Shown: one piece after another, positions 22,153 through 34,728 of the stretch | How the letters are laid out: the number at the start of each line of letters is the position of its first letter | Position numbering within the stretch: position 1 is the first letter of the stretch | From: Syncephalis plumigaleata | Lineage: Eukaryota > Zoopagomycota > Zoopagomycetes > Zoopagales > Piptocephalidaceae | Direction of reading: 5' to 3' | Assembly: GCA_025201365.1 (NCBI GenBank) | Contig: JAIXMF010000026.1 | Coordinates: forward strand, 1 to 64,000 | DNA: 64,000 nucleotides | The notes under the pieces: model-generated | Databases searched by the model: none | The model's input: only the letters and a program-made list of their open reading frames with translations | Told to the model about the DNA's origin: nothing | Position numbers and translations under genes: made by a program

Positions 22153-24474
22153 TTAGTATCGATAGATGCCATAAGTATCATCAAGGTCATCGTCACTCCA
22201 GTAGTTGTTTCTACTACTGAAAGTCATGGCACAAGTGCGATGATAACGTGCCATACGTCTCGCTTCTTGATAGGGTGCCAATTCAGTGCCTACAAACTCG
22301 CTCGTCTTAGCATTGATAAAACTGGAGTCGAGCGCTTGCTTAGTCGTCCATCGAGTGATTGGATTAGGATCGAGTAGGCCGGCTGCCACCTCCATCGCTT
22401 GCCACACCACCTTGGGAATGGTCGTGTCGCGGAACGGGTTATTAAGCGAATTGATCAGTTCCGTGCGTGATCGCTCCAACGTGTCTAGTGTGGCGATGGA
22501 ACTGCCGAGACAACGCACGGACGAGCAGTCGTCGGGCAGATAAGGCACCAGTGCCAATGCGAATACGACACCAGCCGAGAAGAGATCGCATCGACGACCG
22601 TCACGTAACGCTTGCTGTTGCGGTTGTCGTCGACGATCATCGCACTCATTCGCCGGAATGGAACCAACCGATCTTATTAGTAGGATGTCAATCTCTTCGT
22701 CGTTATTTTGATATTCGTTCTTATCGGGCGATGGATGCATGCCCAATAGTTCGGGTGCAATGAATCCGGCAGTACCACAGGCACGGATACATGAAGAGCA
22801 ACCGGCTTGCGGTCCTGCCACCGGCACGTCACGAGCGAGACCGAAATCAATGAGTACCAAGTCGCCCGAGGCATCTTGAAGCATGTTGGCCGGATTGACA
22901 TCGAGATGCACGAGACCACATTCGTGTATGTGTTTCAGCGCCGATAGCAATTGTTGTAGTAATCGGGCCAGATCAACCAAATCGTGTTCGGCCCATTTGA
23001 GTGGACGCAAACGTGGAAACACGAATACACGACGACTTTGATCGTCGAGGAATGTGTCGATAAGCTGAACGACGTGTTCAACCCCAGATACTCGATTAAA
23101 TGCCGCCAATTCACGAACTGCCAGATAGGTGTCGGCCACCGTCTTGAAGGTCACCGGTAAACAGTCGGCCGCTCGAACGCCAAACTCGACCACAGATAGG
23201 GAGTTATCGAATTTACGACAACGATCGTTAACAAGATAACCAGTCTGGGTTTGACATGGATAGTGCTCGCATGGTGCATGATAGATGTAGTCAGGATGAC
23301 GTTGACGATGCCTGACCATCAGTTGCAACTGCTGCTTAGTAACTGACGTGGAGGTTGGAAAGTCATCCTCTTGTTCCATTGCTGCTGCTGTTGTTGTTGT
23401 TGTTGTTGTTGCGGCAGTAGTTGGTGGTGGATTCCTTCGTATTACATCTACGATACAGTCCAACTCGTCGTCGTCAGGATCATTGGCCGTCCTCGACGAT
23501 CGTGAAGATAGTGAAGGCGATATGGAGTCTACACTGCCGGCACGTGCCAATTCTTCAATAAAAGATGGAGCAGTATCACTAGTGCAATTGCTCTCAGTCT
23601 TGTATTGATCAGCAGCACTATTATTATTACTGTTCCGCTCGTTGTAGTCCTGTACCATATCATCCGCTAGTGCAGATAACCTTTCACTGAACGCTCCATC
23701 GGTGGCTGTGTAAATGTGTGTGTGTGTTTGCTCATTAATAAACCAATGTATAACTATTATACAGCGTGTAATCTATTACACGCCATCGTAAATGATATTA
23801 TTCTTACCAGCATCTACCGATGCAAATCTCGCACGTATCGGCGTACATGGTGTACTCTGCGACATGGATAGCTTGTTACGCTTTCGTAATAGAGCATTCC
23901 TACTAAACTGTAGTTCAGCGAGTGCATGCACCTGATCTATCATTTCCTCGTCGTCATTACTACTGTCCTCTTCGTCGTCGTCCTCTTCATCGGCATCGAT
24001 GTTATCTTCCTCCTCCGAATGGACAAGACGTATTGCATGATGCGTAGTATGACTAGCATATCGTGCATGGCTGGTGTTCACGATACGATCATCGTAATTA
24101 CCATTGGACGATGTGGCCGTATCAAGCTTCTGCTCTTTGGGAGGTGCCGTATCAAGTGGCGAGGCCGATCTTTTATGAATCCACGAATCATCGGATGATA
24201 GACCGCTCAATGAGAATGATGTTCGATGACATGCTTTCGACGAGTATAAACGACCGTTGACGGGTAGTGTACGTACTGTACGATTGACATGACGACATGT
24301 ACGTTGATCATAAACTGAGATACGATTGGCATTCATCGCGGATGGCTGTCGTCGTTGCTGATGTGGCTGTGGCGATGAACTAAGTTGTTCACCCGATGCT
24401 AGCAGTACATCATCCTCGTCTTCACTTTCATGACGAGTATAAAAAGAGTAATGAAGGACTGGTGGTTGTGCCAT
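22153..24474 (-). CDS. Ser/Thr protein kinase, Cdc7-like
   Basis: Two exons: 24474-23808 and 23705-22153, about 739 residues. The first 330 residues are disordered, with acidic runs (DEEDDDEEDSSNDDEE) and Thr repeats. The kinase domain follows: beta-3 Lys in PVTFKT, catalytic loop VHLDVNPANMLQ (Leu for Arg in HRD, Asp and Asn kept; about 22890-22925), LIDFGLARD, a Cys-containing insert (GCSSCIRACGTAGFIAPELL) before the APE motif, and CDLFSAGVVFALAL. The insert before the GT-x-GF-x-APE segment and the lobe order recall Cdc7, the Dbf4-dependent replication kinase, but the activation segment is shortened and the assignment is inference. Other divergent Ser/Thr kinases remain possible. Confidence 0.75.
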
Positions 24475-27400
24475 GATGATGATGATAATAATAATGCTAT
24501 TGTTGTTTTCGTTTTGACGTGTCTAACAAGAGTATTAGACTTATTAAATAGTTGCAAACTGAGTTGAATTGCTTAGATGTGCTATAAAACAAAAATAGAA
24601 CAATGAAACACAGCACGCAGTTAGTAAGAGAATGGAATAGAACAGAGGGAATGAAATCAATGATGCTGCTTATGTGAGATGATGAGATGGTTAGGTGCAG
24701 TATTAGCAGTGACAAAAAGATCAGCTGTAATACGCGAATATGCTTGGTAGATCAAACTTTGGGTTGATCAGAAAAAAAGACTGAATGGAGTAAATGTGCG
24801 TAACAACCAAGGAAAGGGTTAAATACAAGATAGATAAGAGTCGAAAGTAAAAAGACTATCGACTAAGAAGCAACAAGAAACAAGAGACGCTTAATAGGAC
24901 GATTCAATGGCAAATAGGTGCCAGAGGAGATGAAGATAATGATGAAGATGGAAAAAGACAACACGACTAAGCGTAATCGTCGTAGCATGCTAAGCAGGGA
25001 TGCTTAATATACACGCTAGATGAATGATGAATCGCTGCTGCTATTCCATGTCAATGGCGTAATTATAGTTCATTCATTATCGCTGCTTGTTCGGAAGCAT
25101 GTTCACAAGATAAGCTCCTGCATGCAGCTAACGCGGTAGCCCCCGAGATAAGATAGCTAACAAATACGGATAGACCGCGTGTATGTATGCAATAGTTTGT
25201 GTATACGTTTGTGTATACAATAGATTGTTCATGTGTACAACAGGATACTTACCACTAATGAATGGAATTGCACACAAGTCTAGGATATGATGCAAATGAG
25301 TAATCAATGGAATGATGTTAACGAACACAACTATAATAGCTGATTGCCCGTCTAGTAATAAATTATTAACCACGACTATGAGATATTATGACTATAATAG
25401 TCTTCTAAAAGGCAACTAAAGCAATGCAAAGACAATCATGGAATTGTGAATAGAGAAAGATAGCGAGATAGAGAGAAGAAAGGAAAGAGAAGATAAGGAA
25501 TGTGAGACGAGGAAAGGGTAGTGCGCGTAACAACCACTAGTAATTACTACTGTTACTATTGCTGTTACAACACAAACAAGTACTCGTCGTCCTGATAACC
25601 GGCACGCTTGCCACTATAACAAGTGGAATCAGCGTGTATGCTGGTTGGTGGATGTGAATGCAGATAAAAGATGGATAAGGTAGGAGGGGAATGAGAGGAG
25701 TGACTGCCTGTAATAAGCTAGTTTTAGTAGATCGGGCATATATCCTGGCTTATTTGCTGGGTATATCCATGTGTGTGTGCGTGTGTGTATGCAGTACAGC
25801 AAAGAAAAATGTCTTAATTTACCATTATAATGGGAAAGAAAGGTAAAAAAATCACCGCCACAAATAATAAAGGCGGCACTTGTATAACACAACACAGATG
25901 GATATAGATGGATATAGATTGATAGATGGATAGATAGAAGGATAGAAGGAATCACCTCTATCTTCTCTAGCATTAAACGGCACGTGAATGCCGAGCTGTA
26001 AAGTTGAATCAATCATATCATTGTGATAAGTAACAATGCCTCATTGTACATACACACATACATACACGCATACACACATACATACACGCATTCAAGGCAT
26101 CATGTCATCCATAATACAATGGTAGATATGTATGTGTAGTATATCAATCATGACAGGAATATGCAATAGAAGAAACATGTGCAAATGCTTTAACCATATG
26201 ACTACTTACCACAAGTTTTACTACTACTTCTACTACTACTACTACTTCTACTACTACTGGAATAGTACAATGTACACTGACTAAATAGCGAGGTAGCCGT
26301 AGATTGATGTGGCATATATTTCATAGTAGATATAGGATCACTGCTGAATAGACGATAGTTTATACACGTCCACACATATATAGATATAGATAGATCACAA
26401 TAAGGTTATAGTGTTATAGATTGTTTGGATGAGAACAGCCACAATCAATAACTAAATGGATATAAAAAAGAAGAAATAGAAGGAGACGTAGAAGAAAAGT
26501 GTAGCAGTCCTTTTTGACTATAGAAAGAATGGGTAAAGCGTATAAAAGCACAAGCAAGTAGGAAAGAATACTTGTAACAAACAGTAACTGGACAATGGTT
26601 GTGATGTGTGTGAGTGTGTGTGTGTGATAGTTGTTAAAAATCACCGCCTCATGTCAATGGGTCTAGCTACACATTCTTATATAAACCCTGAAGAGTGAAA
26701 GGGAGACATCACCCCACTCGTTACTCCGCTTTATCCATATAGAATTATCTTTATCTATATCATCCTAAAAAGGAGATGCGTTATCATCAATGCTACTCTA
26801 CCATCTCATAGACACATTCACATTATTATCATGTTGTTGTTGTTGTTGTTGTTGTTGTTGCTATTACTTGTTACTGAGTAGCATAGTAGACATGTACATG
26901 TGTGTGGGTGTGTGTGTGTGTGTGTGATGCTTGTACACGCATATTTCCCCTATCATTCATCATTCGTTCATCTATGTGTGTATATGTTCTCTCTCTCTGT
27001 ATATTCTATAGAAGAACAACTCGTCTCTCCTTGTTACCATCACAGCATTCACATCCATCTCCTTCCTTGTATGCATGCACACGCTTGTTCTCTCAGTCTT
27101 AGTCTCAGTCTCAGTCTGAATATCCATCTCATTCATGACGACGACAAGTAAGTAATCGATTATTTATTGTATCTACTATTACTATTACTAATACTATGAT
27201 ATGATATGACTATGGTGACTAGCAATAGCAACCTACTATTACTAATAGTAGTAGTAGTGTAGAATAGTCATCATAAAGGTCATATCATTCACATAGTATC
27301 CATGATCAAGAAGCTTGGCATAATGACATATGCCAATATTGAATGGTAAGAACATTTTACGACAGCATCATCATACATAATGTACAAGTAATCCTATTTA

Positions 27401-27982
27401 TATCAATAAATAGACACGTAAAAGGAATCCTACACTAACATCTTGAATTGTAATAGTAAAATAGCGGAGCTACTACAGCAATGATGTTCATTCCCGTATA
27501 TCGGCAATTTACGGAATATGATGTCATTTTCATGTGGTAAACGCCTTGCATGGTAGATGTACGAAAACAACAACAGCAACAGCAACAGCATATGACTACT
27601 ACTCACATTCTATGGTAGTATCTATCACATAGCTGCAACGTACAATGTCAAGGGGATTGTGTGACGATCCACTGACGTCAATCACATCTACATAGCCAGT
27701 AGAGTAACCACAACACTAATAACCATAACAGAATAGAAATGGATCGGGTTCTCTAATACATTCATGTGAGTAGATGTAATAGAAGGATATACCAAGGGTT
27801 TTATTTGATATAGGCCTTGTTTGTGTAATAACTGTAACAGTGAATACTTTTAAGTTTAAAACACCGCTTGCTACATTTTATAGATTACTACATTAGATGA
27901 AATAGTAATTGTTTTATTGCTACTTGTAATAAAATACACATTAAATAGATGATGATGATGACTACTACCAACAAGTGTCGTA
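24475..27982. other. 3.5 kb gene-free stretch with simple repeats
   Basis: No gene supported. It contains CA/TACA repeats near 26045-26092, TACTAC runs near 26218-26262, a (GTT)n run near 26831-26860, a (TG)n run near 26903-26926 and ATTACT/AGTAGT runs near 27170-27260. Splice-like motifs occur but no coherent frame joins them. A non-coding transcript cannot be excluded. Confidence 0.35.
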
Positions 27983-30298
27983 TTATGCAGTGGGTGGTAG
28001 TGTACGTCGTCTCCACCATGATGCATCGTTATATCGTAGTAGGATGGATCGTGTGGTACGATTAGGCATGAGTCGATACTTCATCATCATTTGTAGAACA
28101 TTAGTGAAGGCATGACGATCTCGTTTATGACCGAATAGTTGTAGTAGTAGGTGGCAAGTTATTAGATTAGGTGTGATACGTGATGTCTTCATTTGATGAA
28201 CAAGTCGATAGGCTGCTGATCCTGCCGTAAATGCATCTAATCCGTTATTGTCCTTCATTAGCAATACTTTAAAGCATATGTTATAGGTGCACACATCAGG
28301 TTGAAATGTATTCATTGATGTGTTATCTCGATTTGTTAACCAGCTATTCAGTGTTTGTTCCACTATGGTAAGTGATGCTAATGGTGATTTTGTACGATCT
28401 ACTACATTCTGCTCCATTTGTCGTGTAAGATCGGCTTTAAATTGAATGTTACCAGTATACGAGGTGGGTTTGATGCCTTGTTTCATTGCTATTCGAACAA
28501 TACGACGTGCCATCTCCCATTGACCCTGATCGACAAATGCATTGGCTACTGTATTGAAACTAATTGCATCTGGGTAACATGTTGAAGTAATTAATTTCTT
28601 GCCACGATATCGAAGTGATCGATGTCGAATATGTTTGAATGGTGCACGCTTGTCAGTATTGGTCGTACATGCTTGTGCCAGTAGGCCAACTGCTGATTTC
28701 AATGAACCAGCCTCGCATAAAAGTCTTAGCAATTGATTAAGTAAATGTACCGGTATGATAATGCCATCCTTGTAGAATGATAGGATAATTTGTGTTGCTG
28801 CATGTAGATTATTATTGCCCACTAGGTGTGCTGTTGCATTACGTGTCTTCTTATGTGTTGCAGTCGTGTCAATCTGTACTAGATCATCATTAGATTCCCT
28901 CATACTATGCTTAGTAAGATGTTGTCGTATGGAGGCAAATAGACTAATGTCGTGACGTGGACTGGGACGTGTAGCAATTAGTTGCCATAATCGACGTTCA
29001 GCAGTTGTACCAATACCCGTGCCATAATAAATACTATCGTTATAGGCCAACAATGCTAATGGACGCTGATGTGATTGTATTGCCATATTGATGATCTGCT
29101 GATAGGATGCCCGTCCTACAATGGCTGATTTCGATGTTACTGTCGTGTTATCCATGTCATGTCTATTTCTCGTACGAACAAGTGATCTATCATCATCCAT
29201 ATAGGCGGTTTCCTCGGTTAAACCGTGTAGCATCTTGCGTAATGCATTTCGTTTCAATCGGAATATCGTAAGATGTATACGTAACAGTTCTTTACGTAAT
29301 ATCATGTCATGCATTGGTATATACCATGTCTTATAGTTCACATTGAGTAGACGGGCGGCATCACGCATTAGTGCTCGATAGGCGCTATCGGGTGGTTTCA
29401 ATCCTCGTATTCGCATATCCCTAATGACTAGAAGGATTCTATCAGCTTGTTGTGCTCTATAATCATCTGGATCCATCCCATTCGAATCGATATCGACTAG
29501 TGTCAATTTGTTGTTGTCGTTCATTTTCAATTTCATGGTAATTACAGCACTCGTAGGTGTTTTCGTATCGCGACGCCATTCCAATAGACGTAATAGTCGA
29601 CGGAATGTCACTAGACTAATTGTATACAGGAAATGGGTCGATTGTCGATTATTAGCGTATATTTGCCATACATCTTCTATGGATATTGGACCAGATCCAT
29701 TTAGTAATCTATCCAGATGCGCTGCACTCTCTTGATAACATGTATCGTCAGTAGATAATGGCAGATTGTGATCCATTGTCTGTTCATGATGTAACGCGTC
29801 ATTGACATTACTCCTTAGCAATGACTTTCTGTTTAACTTGTGGCCACGATGTATTCTAGCAAACCTTCTTTGAACCTTTGTCTGCTTTTTCCTGTTCAGC
29901 GTTGAAGTACTGGCATAATTCTGACGAGTATCGCGATCTTCATTCCGAGAAGTTACTGGTAGTATTGTTGAATCAGTAAGGTTGAGATCACGGTTAGTGG
30001 ATAGTTGTGTCGTTGATTCATGCAAAGTTACATGGGGTATGGCTGTTGAGTAATTCGTAGTTGTACCAAGTTGTGCTGTACTCGTCGTATGCAGAGACTG
30101 AATGCTAAAGGCGGAAGACAATAAGGTAGACGGATAGGTAGCGGTGGTAGAGAAGAACGCGGCGTGATTCCATATACGACACTCGCTACGACGATCTAGA
30201 CCTTGCCAAGTGGTCACCCGCAAGGATCGACGAGTTCCCGTGCAGTCCATGACGCATCGGCGCAGTACCAGAAACATTCGCTGCATCAGCTGCCACAC
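27983..30298 (-). CDS. Mitochondrial PPR-like protein
   Basis: 771 codons, single exon. The N-terminus is basic and rich in Leu, Arg, Ser and Thr (LRRCVMDCTGTRRSLRV), as expected for mitochondrial import. Clear PPR-type units appear late: AISFNTVANAFVDQGQWEMA, then DVCTYNICFKVLLMKDN and LITCHLLLQLFGHKRDRHAF with typical 35-residue spacing. Earlier repeats are more diverged. It probably binds mitochondrial RNA; the target is unknown. It is divergent from the gluconokinase gene with 90 to 216 bases between starts, so the two may share a promoter. Several Met codons lie near the start; the first was kept. Confidence 0.8.
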   Translation of the reverse strand: MWQLMQRMFLVLRRCVMDCTGTRRSLRVTTWQGLDRRSECRIWNHAAFFSTTATYPSTLLSSAFSIQSLHTTSTAQLGTTTNYSTAIPHVTLHESTTQLSTNRDLNLTDSTILPVTSRNEDRDTRQNYASTSTLNRKKQTKVQRRFARIHRGHKLNRKSLLRSNVNDALHHEQTMDHNLPLSTDDTCYQESAAHLDRLLNGSGPISIEDVWQIYANNRQSTHFLYTISLVTFRRLLRLLEWRRDTKTPTSAVITMKLKMNDNNKLTLVDIDSNGMDPDDYRAQQADRILLVIRDMRIRGLKPPDSAYRALMRDAARLLNVNYKTWYIPMHDMILRKELLRIHLTIFRLKRNALRKMLHGLTEETAYMDDDRSLVRTRNRHDMDNTTVTSKSAIVGRASYQQIINMAIQSHQRPLALLAYNDSIYYGTGIGTTAERRLWQLIATRPSPRHDISLFASIRQHLTKHSMRESNDDLVQIDTTATHKKTRNATAHLVGNNNLHAATQIILSFYKDGIIIPVHLLNQLLRLLCEAGSLKSAVGLLAQACTTNTDKRAPFKHIRHRSLRYRGKKLITSTCYPDAISFNTVANAFVDQGQWEMARRIVRIAMKQGIKPTSYTGNIQFKADLTRQMEQNVVDRTKSPLASLTIVEQTLNSWLTNRDNTSMNTFQPDVCTYNICFKVLLMKDNNGLDAFTAGSAAYRLVHQMKTSRITPNLITCHLLLQLFGHKRDRHAFTNVLQMMMKYRLMPNRTTRSILLRYNDASWWRRRTLPPTA

Positions 30299-30514
30299 CT
30301 CTGCATAAACTACAGGCAGAAGGGCAGAGAAGTGGGAATGGACAAGTAGGTAAGCAGAGGCAGTAGATTCTAATTACTACCAAGAGAAGTGGAGATCAGA
30401 CAACATGAATCGGGAAATAAAAAATCGATAACGCGTCTTGCTTTGAGGAAATTAAATCGCTACCTTCTCAATATCACTTCTCTCACATACACGATTACTT
30501 CCGCTATTGTTGTT

Positions 30515-31195
30515 ATGAATTCCACTACAATAAAGAATACAACAGTAACTATTGTTATTGTTATGGGTGTCACTGCATGTGGCAAGACGACACTAGCAAA
30601 GCAATTAGCACTACATGAAGCGGATAAACATGAAATGCAACTATCAGCAGATAACAACAATGTAAAGGATGCTACTTCAATCCATTCCACTACTACATCG
30701 CATGTCATCGATCCACTTTTATTCTACATTGAGGCAGATGATCATCATTCGAAGCAGAATCTTACCAAAATGTCAAGTGGACTCGCACTTACCGACGAGG
30801 ATCGATGGCCATGGCTTAATGCACTTTGTATGGCAGTGAATGAACGTGGCGACTATCTTGCTCGTCAACTCGTATCTAATAATGGTCAATCTATTCATTT
30901 ATATCTGGCATGTTCCTGTTTGAAACGTATCTATCGTGATGTATTCCGTAAGCAATTAGCGTATCCCGTTCGATTCATCTATCTAAATGTTAGTCAACAA
31001 TGTGCGGAACAACGAGCTGCTACGCGTATCGCTCATTTCATGCCATCTAGTCTCGTAACAAGTCAATTTGCCGTATTGGAATCACCCACTGACGATGAAC
31101 ACACATCCAATTCATCGGATGTCATTACATTGGATGGCGAGATGACCGCATCAACGTTATTAACAATGGCGATAGACGCGCTAAACGTATCATAA
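30515..31195 (+). CDS. Gluconokinase (GntK family)
   Basis: The frame is open from 30389, but I prefer the Met at 30515, which lies 18 residues before the Walker A loop GVTACGKTT; this gives 226 residues. The family features follow: a substrate segment with DDHHSKQNLTKMSSGLALTDEDRWPWL (usual form D.H....K..M..G..L.D.DR.PWL), ACSCLKRIYRD, and RIAHFMPSSLVTSQFAVLE near the end. It phosphorylates gluconate with ATP to 6-phosphogluconate, feeding the pentose phosphate pathway in the cytosol. Odd points: an insert of Asn/Asp/Thr residues between Walker A and the substrate segment, and a variant P-loop (Ala-Cys in place of the commoner Ser-Gly). It is convergent with the AIG2-like gene, 48 bases between stops. 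Confidence 0.88.
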   Translation: MNSTTIKNTTVTIVIVMGVTACGKTTLAKQLALHEADKHEMQLSADNNNVKDATSIHSTTTSHVIDPLLFYIEADDHHSKQNLTKMSSGLALTDEDRWPWLNALCMAVNERGDYLARQLVSNNGQSIHLYLACSCLKRIYRDVFRKQLAYPVRFIYLNVSQQCAEQRAATRIAHFMPSSLVTSQFAVLESPTDDEHTSNSSDVITLDGEMTASTLLTMAIDALNVS

Positions 31196-31243
31196 ACTAT
31201 TATTATTAATAAATACTTGTTTATTACGAATCATACGTATAAA

Positions 31244-31804
31244 CTAAAGATAACCTTTGTATTCCTTCATAAATCGAGTAATGGTCGTTTGCTTAAAGTG
31301 CTTCCAATCCCAATCACGATCCTGTAGTAAGAATCCATTGTCACTACACCAGATATACGTGTCAGCCTCAACAATCCTTGCATTCTCGTCGTATTCGGTT
31401 CCTAGCATTACGGTAACGCGTTCTCGTCGATATTCCTAATGCATAGTATGAAATGAAATGAATAAACTGCAGATAAGTACATATGCTCACTTACATCGCC
31501 TTCGAAATAATCCAACAATCGAATATGTTCATCGTTCAGTCCATGCACTAATACACCTAGTACGCTATCTTCAATCTGTCCTGGTATACATGCGGGATAG
31601 TCAACATCAATTACTGGATGTCGTCGGTAACCCTACATCATCATTATTATTATCGTTATTAGACAATAGCTGTAGGATTCATTGAATACTTGCCATTAAT
31701 ATGGCCGGTAATCCATCCGTTGGACCTGGTACGCCAGTCTTTGTAATAACACTGGCAAGCACCTTAGGATGCATCAAAGACCCATAGAAGAATGCGCAAT
31801 GCAT
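31244..31804 (-). CDS. AIG2-like gamma-glutamylcyclotransferase family protein
   Basis: Three exons: 31804-31694, 31632-31495 and 31435-31244, about 146 residues. The start MHCAFFYGSLMHPKVL is the family's beta-1 strand and Y-G-S-L loop. GYRRHPVIDVDYPACIP, GVLVHGLNDEHIRLLDYFEGDEYRRERVTV (with the likely catalytic Glu in FEG) and a terminal WDWKHFK follow. Such proteins cleave gamma-glutamyl amines or peptides, or are uncharacterised AIG2 proteins in fungi; the exact substrate is unknown. No single open frame shows the domain because three small exons share it. The first intron starts with GCAAGT, a GC donor, since no GT keeps the frame. Confidence 0.85.
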
Positions 31805-31976
31805 AGAGGATAGCGTGTAATTCAGTAAAGTAATGAGCAAGTAAAAGAACAAGGTTTATTAAAGGCAGCAAAGGTTGATCATATGAGCATTTTCTAACAT
31901 TTGATACACCGCTATTCAACATCTAGCAGTATCCTATCCAATTAGATATGAAATGGCAAACACATTCCTATTATTG

Positions 31977-32597
31977 TCATGCATTGTCATCTTCATCGAT
32001 ACACTGATAGAGTACACGAATACGTAATGAACATTGAGAACAATTGACTAGTTCAGCACCGGCTTTCAAGTCATCCTCTGTCAATAGATATTCACCACTA
32101 CAACGACATGCGATGCTATAGACACCTGTATCTATATACAAATGATTATGGAATAAGTAGAGTTATTGTCGTTGATGCCTGTTGATTACCTTCATCAAAT
32201 GTCATATCATCTAAATCGACCGCAACATCCATCGGTGCTGATTGTCGTAATCGATCGGCTACACTAAGCGATTACTCGATATGCTCTAATGTGATAGCCA
32301 ACAATAATGAACTTACCTTTAAGTTGCATATCATAATTACTACGCTTCTCAGTATCACCTAGTATAGCCCATGCTTCTCTAATTGCTTCCAGTTGAAGAC
32401 GTAATGCCGTGTCATTCGTTGTATCCTGCTTGTTTACCAGTTTATCGGGATGACACTAGAACAGACTAAGTCTACTTTGCTACTACATAGTGTAATATAC
32501 CTACTAGCAATAACTGACGCTGATACGTCTTTCGAATAGTGTCACGCGTAGCATCTTCTGACACACCTAGTAATTCGTATAATGAAGCGTTGGTCAT
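31977..32597 (-). CDS. DPH4: DPH4-type J-domain protein with CSL zinc finger
   Basis: Four exons: 32597-32505, 32455-32317, 32258-32190 and 32131-31977, about 151 residues. The J domain starts SLYELLGVSEDATRDTIRKTYQRQ; its HPD triplet (HPDK) begins exon 2. EAIREAWAILGDTEKRSNYD follows. The C-terminal part has the DPH-type zinc finger: CRCSGEYLLTEDDL and then CSQCSLRIRVLYQ, four Cys. Dph4 (DNAJC24) is an iron-binding J-protein needed for diphthamide synthesis on elongation factor 2. Length and order match the family. The in-frame Met at 32675 would add 26 residues that the family lacks, so 32597 is preferred. It is divergent from TFIIE-alpha, 185 bases apart. Confidence 0.9.
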
Positions 32598-32782
32598 ATT
32601 GCAAAAGTATAAAGTATAAAAATAAAGAATAAAAAATAAGTTGTATTTAGCTCGATATTTCCTATCCTTGCCCATTTTTCCATCTGATGTGATATTACTT
32701 TTACTCTATCCGTAGAACAAGCATATTTATACTGGCAGAATTCGTATCTTTTTTATTCAATCTTATCTATATATTCAACATC

Positions 32783-34600
32783 ATGACCTCACATATGGTT
32801 ACTCCAAAACAGTTGACTTCAGCTGAGAAACAAGTGCTGCGTACACTAGTTTCGCGAGTAGCACGCGCATTTTACGATCCCAAGTGGACAGTCATCTTGG
32901 ATGCACTCTGTCGAGTAGAGACGTAAGAAGCGTGACTCGATTCAACTGACAAAGTACTAATGCCGTGTGTCTTGCTTGTTTCAAATAGTTATCGTGACGA
33001 GCAGCTCTCGAAAGTGACTAAACTCTCGTCGAGTAATGTGCACAAGATATGCGCTAAACTTCGTGATGAATATCTTATTCGTAGGTAAGTTGACTAGTAT
33101 TGTAGAGGAAGATATTAGACAGCAGCATATTAATATTACATTCATTTTATTAGTGCTTATCGTTATGATACAAAGAAAGTAGAGGGATTAACGATTCGAC
33201 GTACTTACTACATGATCGATTATAAACGATTTGTCGATGTCGTTAAATGGAAGATCTATGAGATGCGTAAGCGTGTTCTTGCTGATCTACGCGGGGTAAG
33301 CAATGAACAATAGAATGACATATCTGCTTGTAGTAATAATAGTATACTAATTATATAGTATGCTATTAGGAACAAGAAAACAAAGGTTATGCATGTCCAT
33401 CGTGTATGCGTATATTCGATGCACTAGATGCCTGTAAGAATGTCGATCCATTTACGTGTCAGTTTATGTGTGATCAGTGTAATGTTGCACTAGTAGAGAA
33501 TGATAACTCGGAACGATTACGTAAAGCAAATGACAAATTGGCACGGTAGGATTGAACTATTAGCGGTAGATTGTTGTTCATTATTAGTAATGAAGCGTAT
33601 GAAATGAATACAGGTTAACAGAGCAAACACAACCGATTATTGATTTGCTTAAACAAACAGATAGTATGATATTGCCTGCGTAAGTATAAGCTGTTCATAC
33701 AACTATATATTTATATGTACGCGTGTATGCTAACTATTCAATAGATACACACCAGAGATGGAACAACGAGTGACGAGATTGGCAGAAGAGGCAGAAATGC
33801 GCGAATCAGGCGTGGATGGTGGTGAGATTGCCATATCAACTGATAAAGAAGGACAGAATGAAGAAGAGATTGTGGTATTCTTCCAAGATGATAATCCACG
33901 CGAGAAAGCAATGGAACAAGAGAAGAAACGGCAAGTAGTAATAGAAGGAGACCATATTATACGAGATCCATCTACTAATTATTATTATCATACAATTACA
34001 TTATAGATTACAAAATGCGTTACCTGTATGGCATACACATAGTACGGTAACAGGTAAAGCCATTGGCAATGACGGTGATTCACATAAAAGTGGTACAATT
34101 ACTGGTCAGTCAGATGCTAGTCATCCTGATAATAAGAATGCAATCAATGATGGACAAGATGTCGATCATAGTTCATGTAAGTGTAATCAATGCAACATGA
34201 ATGAATATGACATTTACACGATATGTAATAGATTATGAAAAGTATTATGCACAATTACACGAAGAAGGAGGCTACATGGAGGGTGTTGATGATGTTGATG
34301 ATGAAGATGAAGATGAAGAGTTTGTTGAAGTAGAATCAACGATTACCATGGTTGAAGATGCAACACCAGTAATAAGGTATAGTAGTGATTATGATTATTG
34401 TATTCCTATTTATTAATTGTAACATAATGATATGTAGAAAGAAGATGCGTACTGATAATGATGATAATGATGATGAGATTACGACAGAATCTAATGGAAA
34501 TACTACTATGGATTCTAGTCAGCATCAACAAGAGGATACACCTATTGAAGTAGTAGTTGATGAAGATGAAGATGAAGATGATTTTGAAGTAGTTACGTAA
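32783..34600 (+). CDS. TFA1: Transcription factor TFIIE, alpha subunit
   Basis: Nine exons: 32783-32922, 32989-33084, 33154-33295, 33370-33545, 33614-33679, 33745-33930, 34007-34176, 34232-34376 and 34438-34600, about 427 residues with the frame kept at every junction. It has an N-terminal winged helix (LRTLVSRVARAFYDPKWTVILDAL), basic region, then a zinc ribbon with C135, C138, C160 and C163, a Glu/Lys-rich helix, PVWHTHSTVTG, and the family's acidic tail ending DEDEDDFEVVT. TFIIE recruits and stimulates TFIIH at RNA polymerase II promoters. The sixth intron (33931-34006) has a GC donor, GCAAGT; GT donors nearby would put a stop in frame. Confidence 0.92.
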
Positions 34601-34728
34601 ATTGAAGACATATATTAATGAAATAAAACATTTTGTACAATCACATAGTCTATGAAGTACGTATAAATTCGGATGATGACATGGATCGTTACAGGCTATT
34701 TCCGATCCCTTCCGACCTGATGAGCATA

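Noticed and set aside
26820-27151. Plus-strand ORFs near TG and GTT repeats
   Set aside because: Cys/Val/Ser/Leu strings from microsatellites; no splice-consistent extension.
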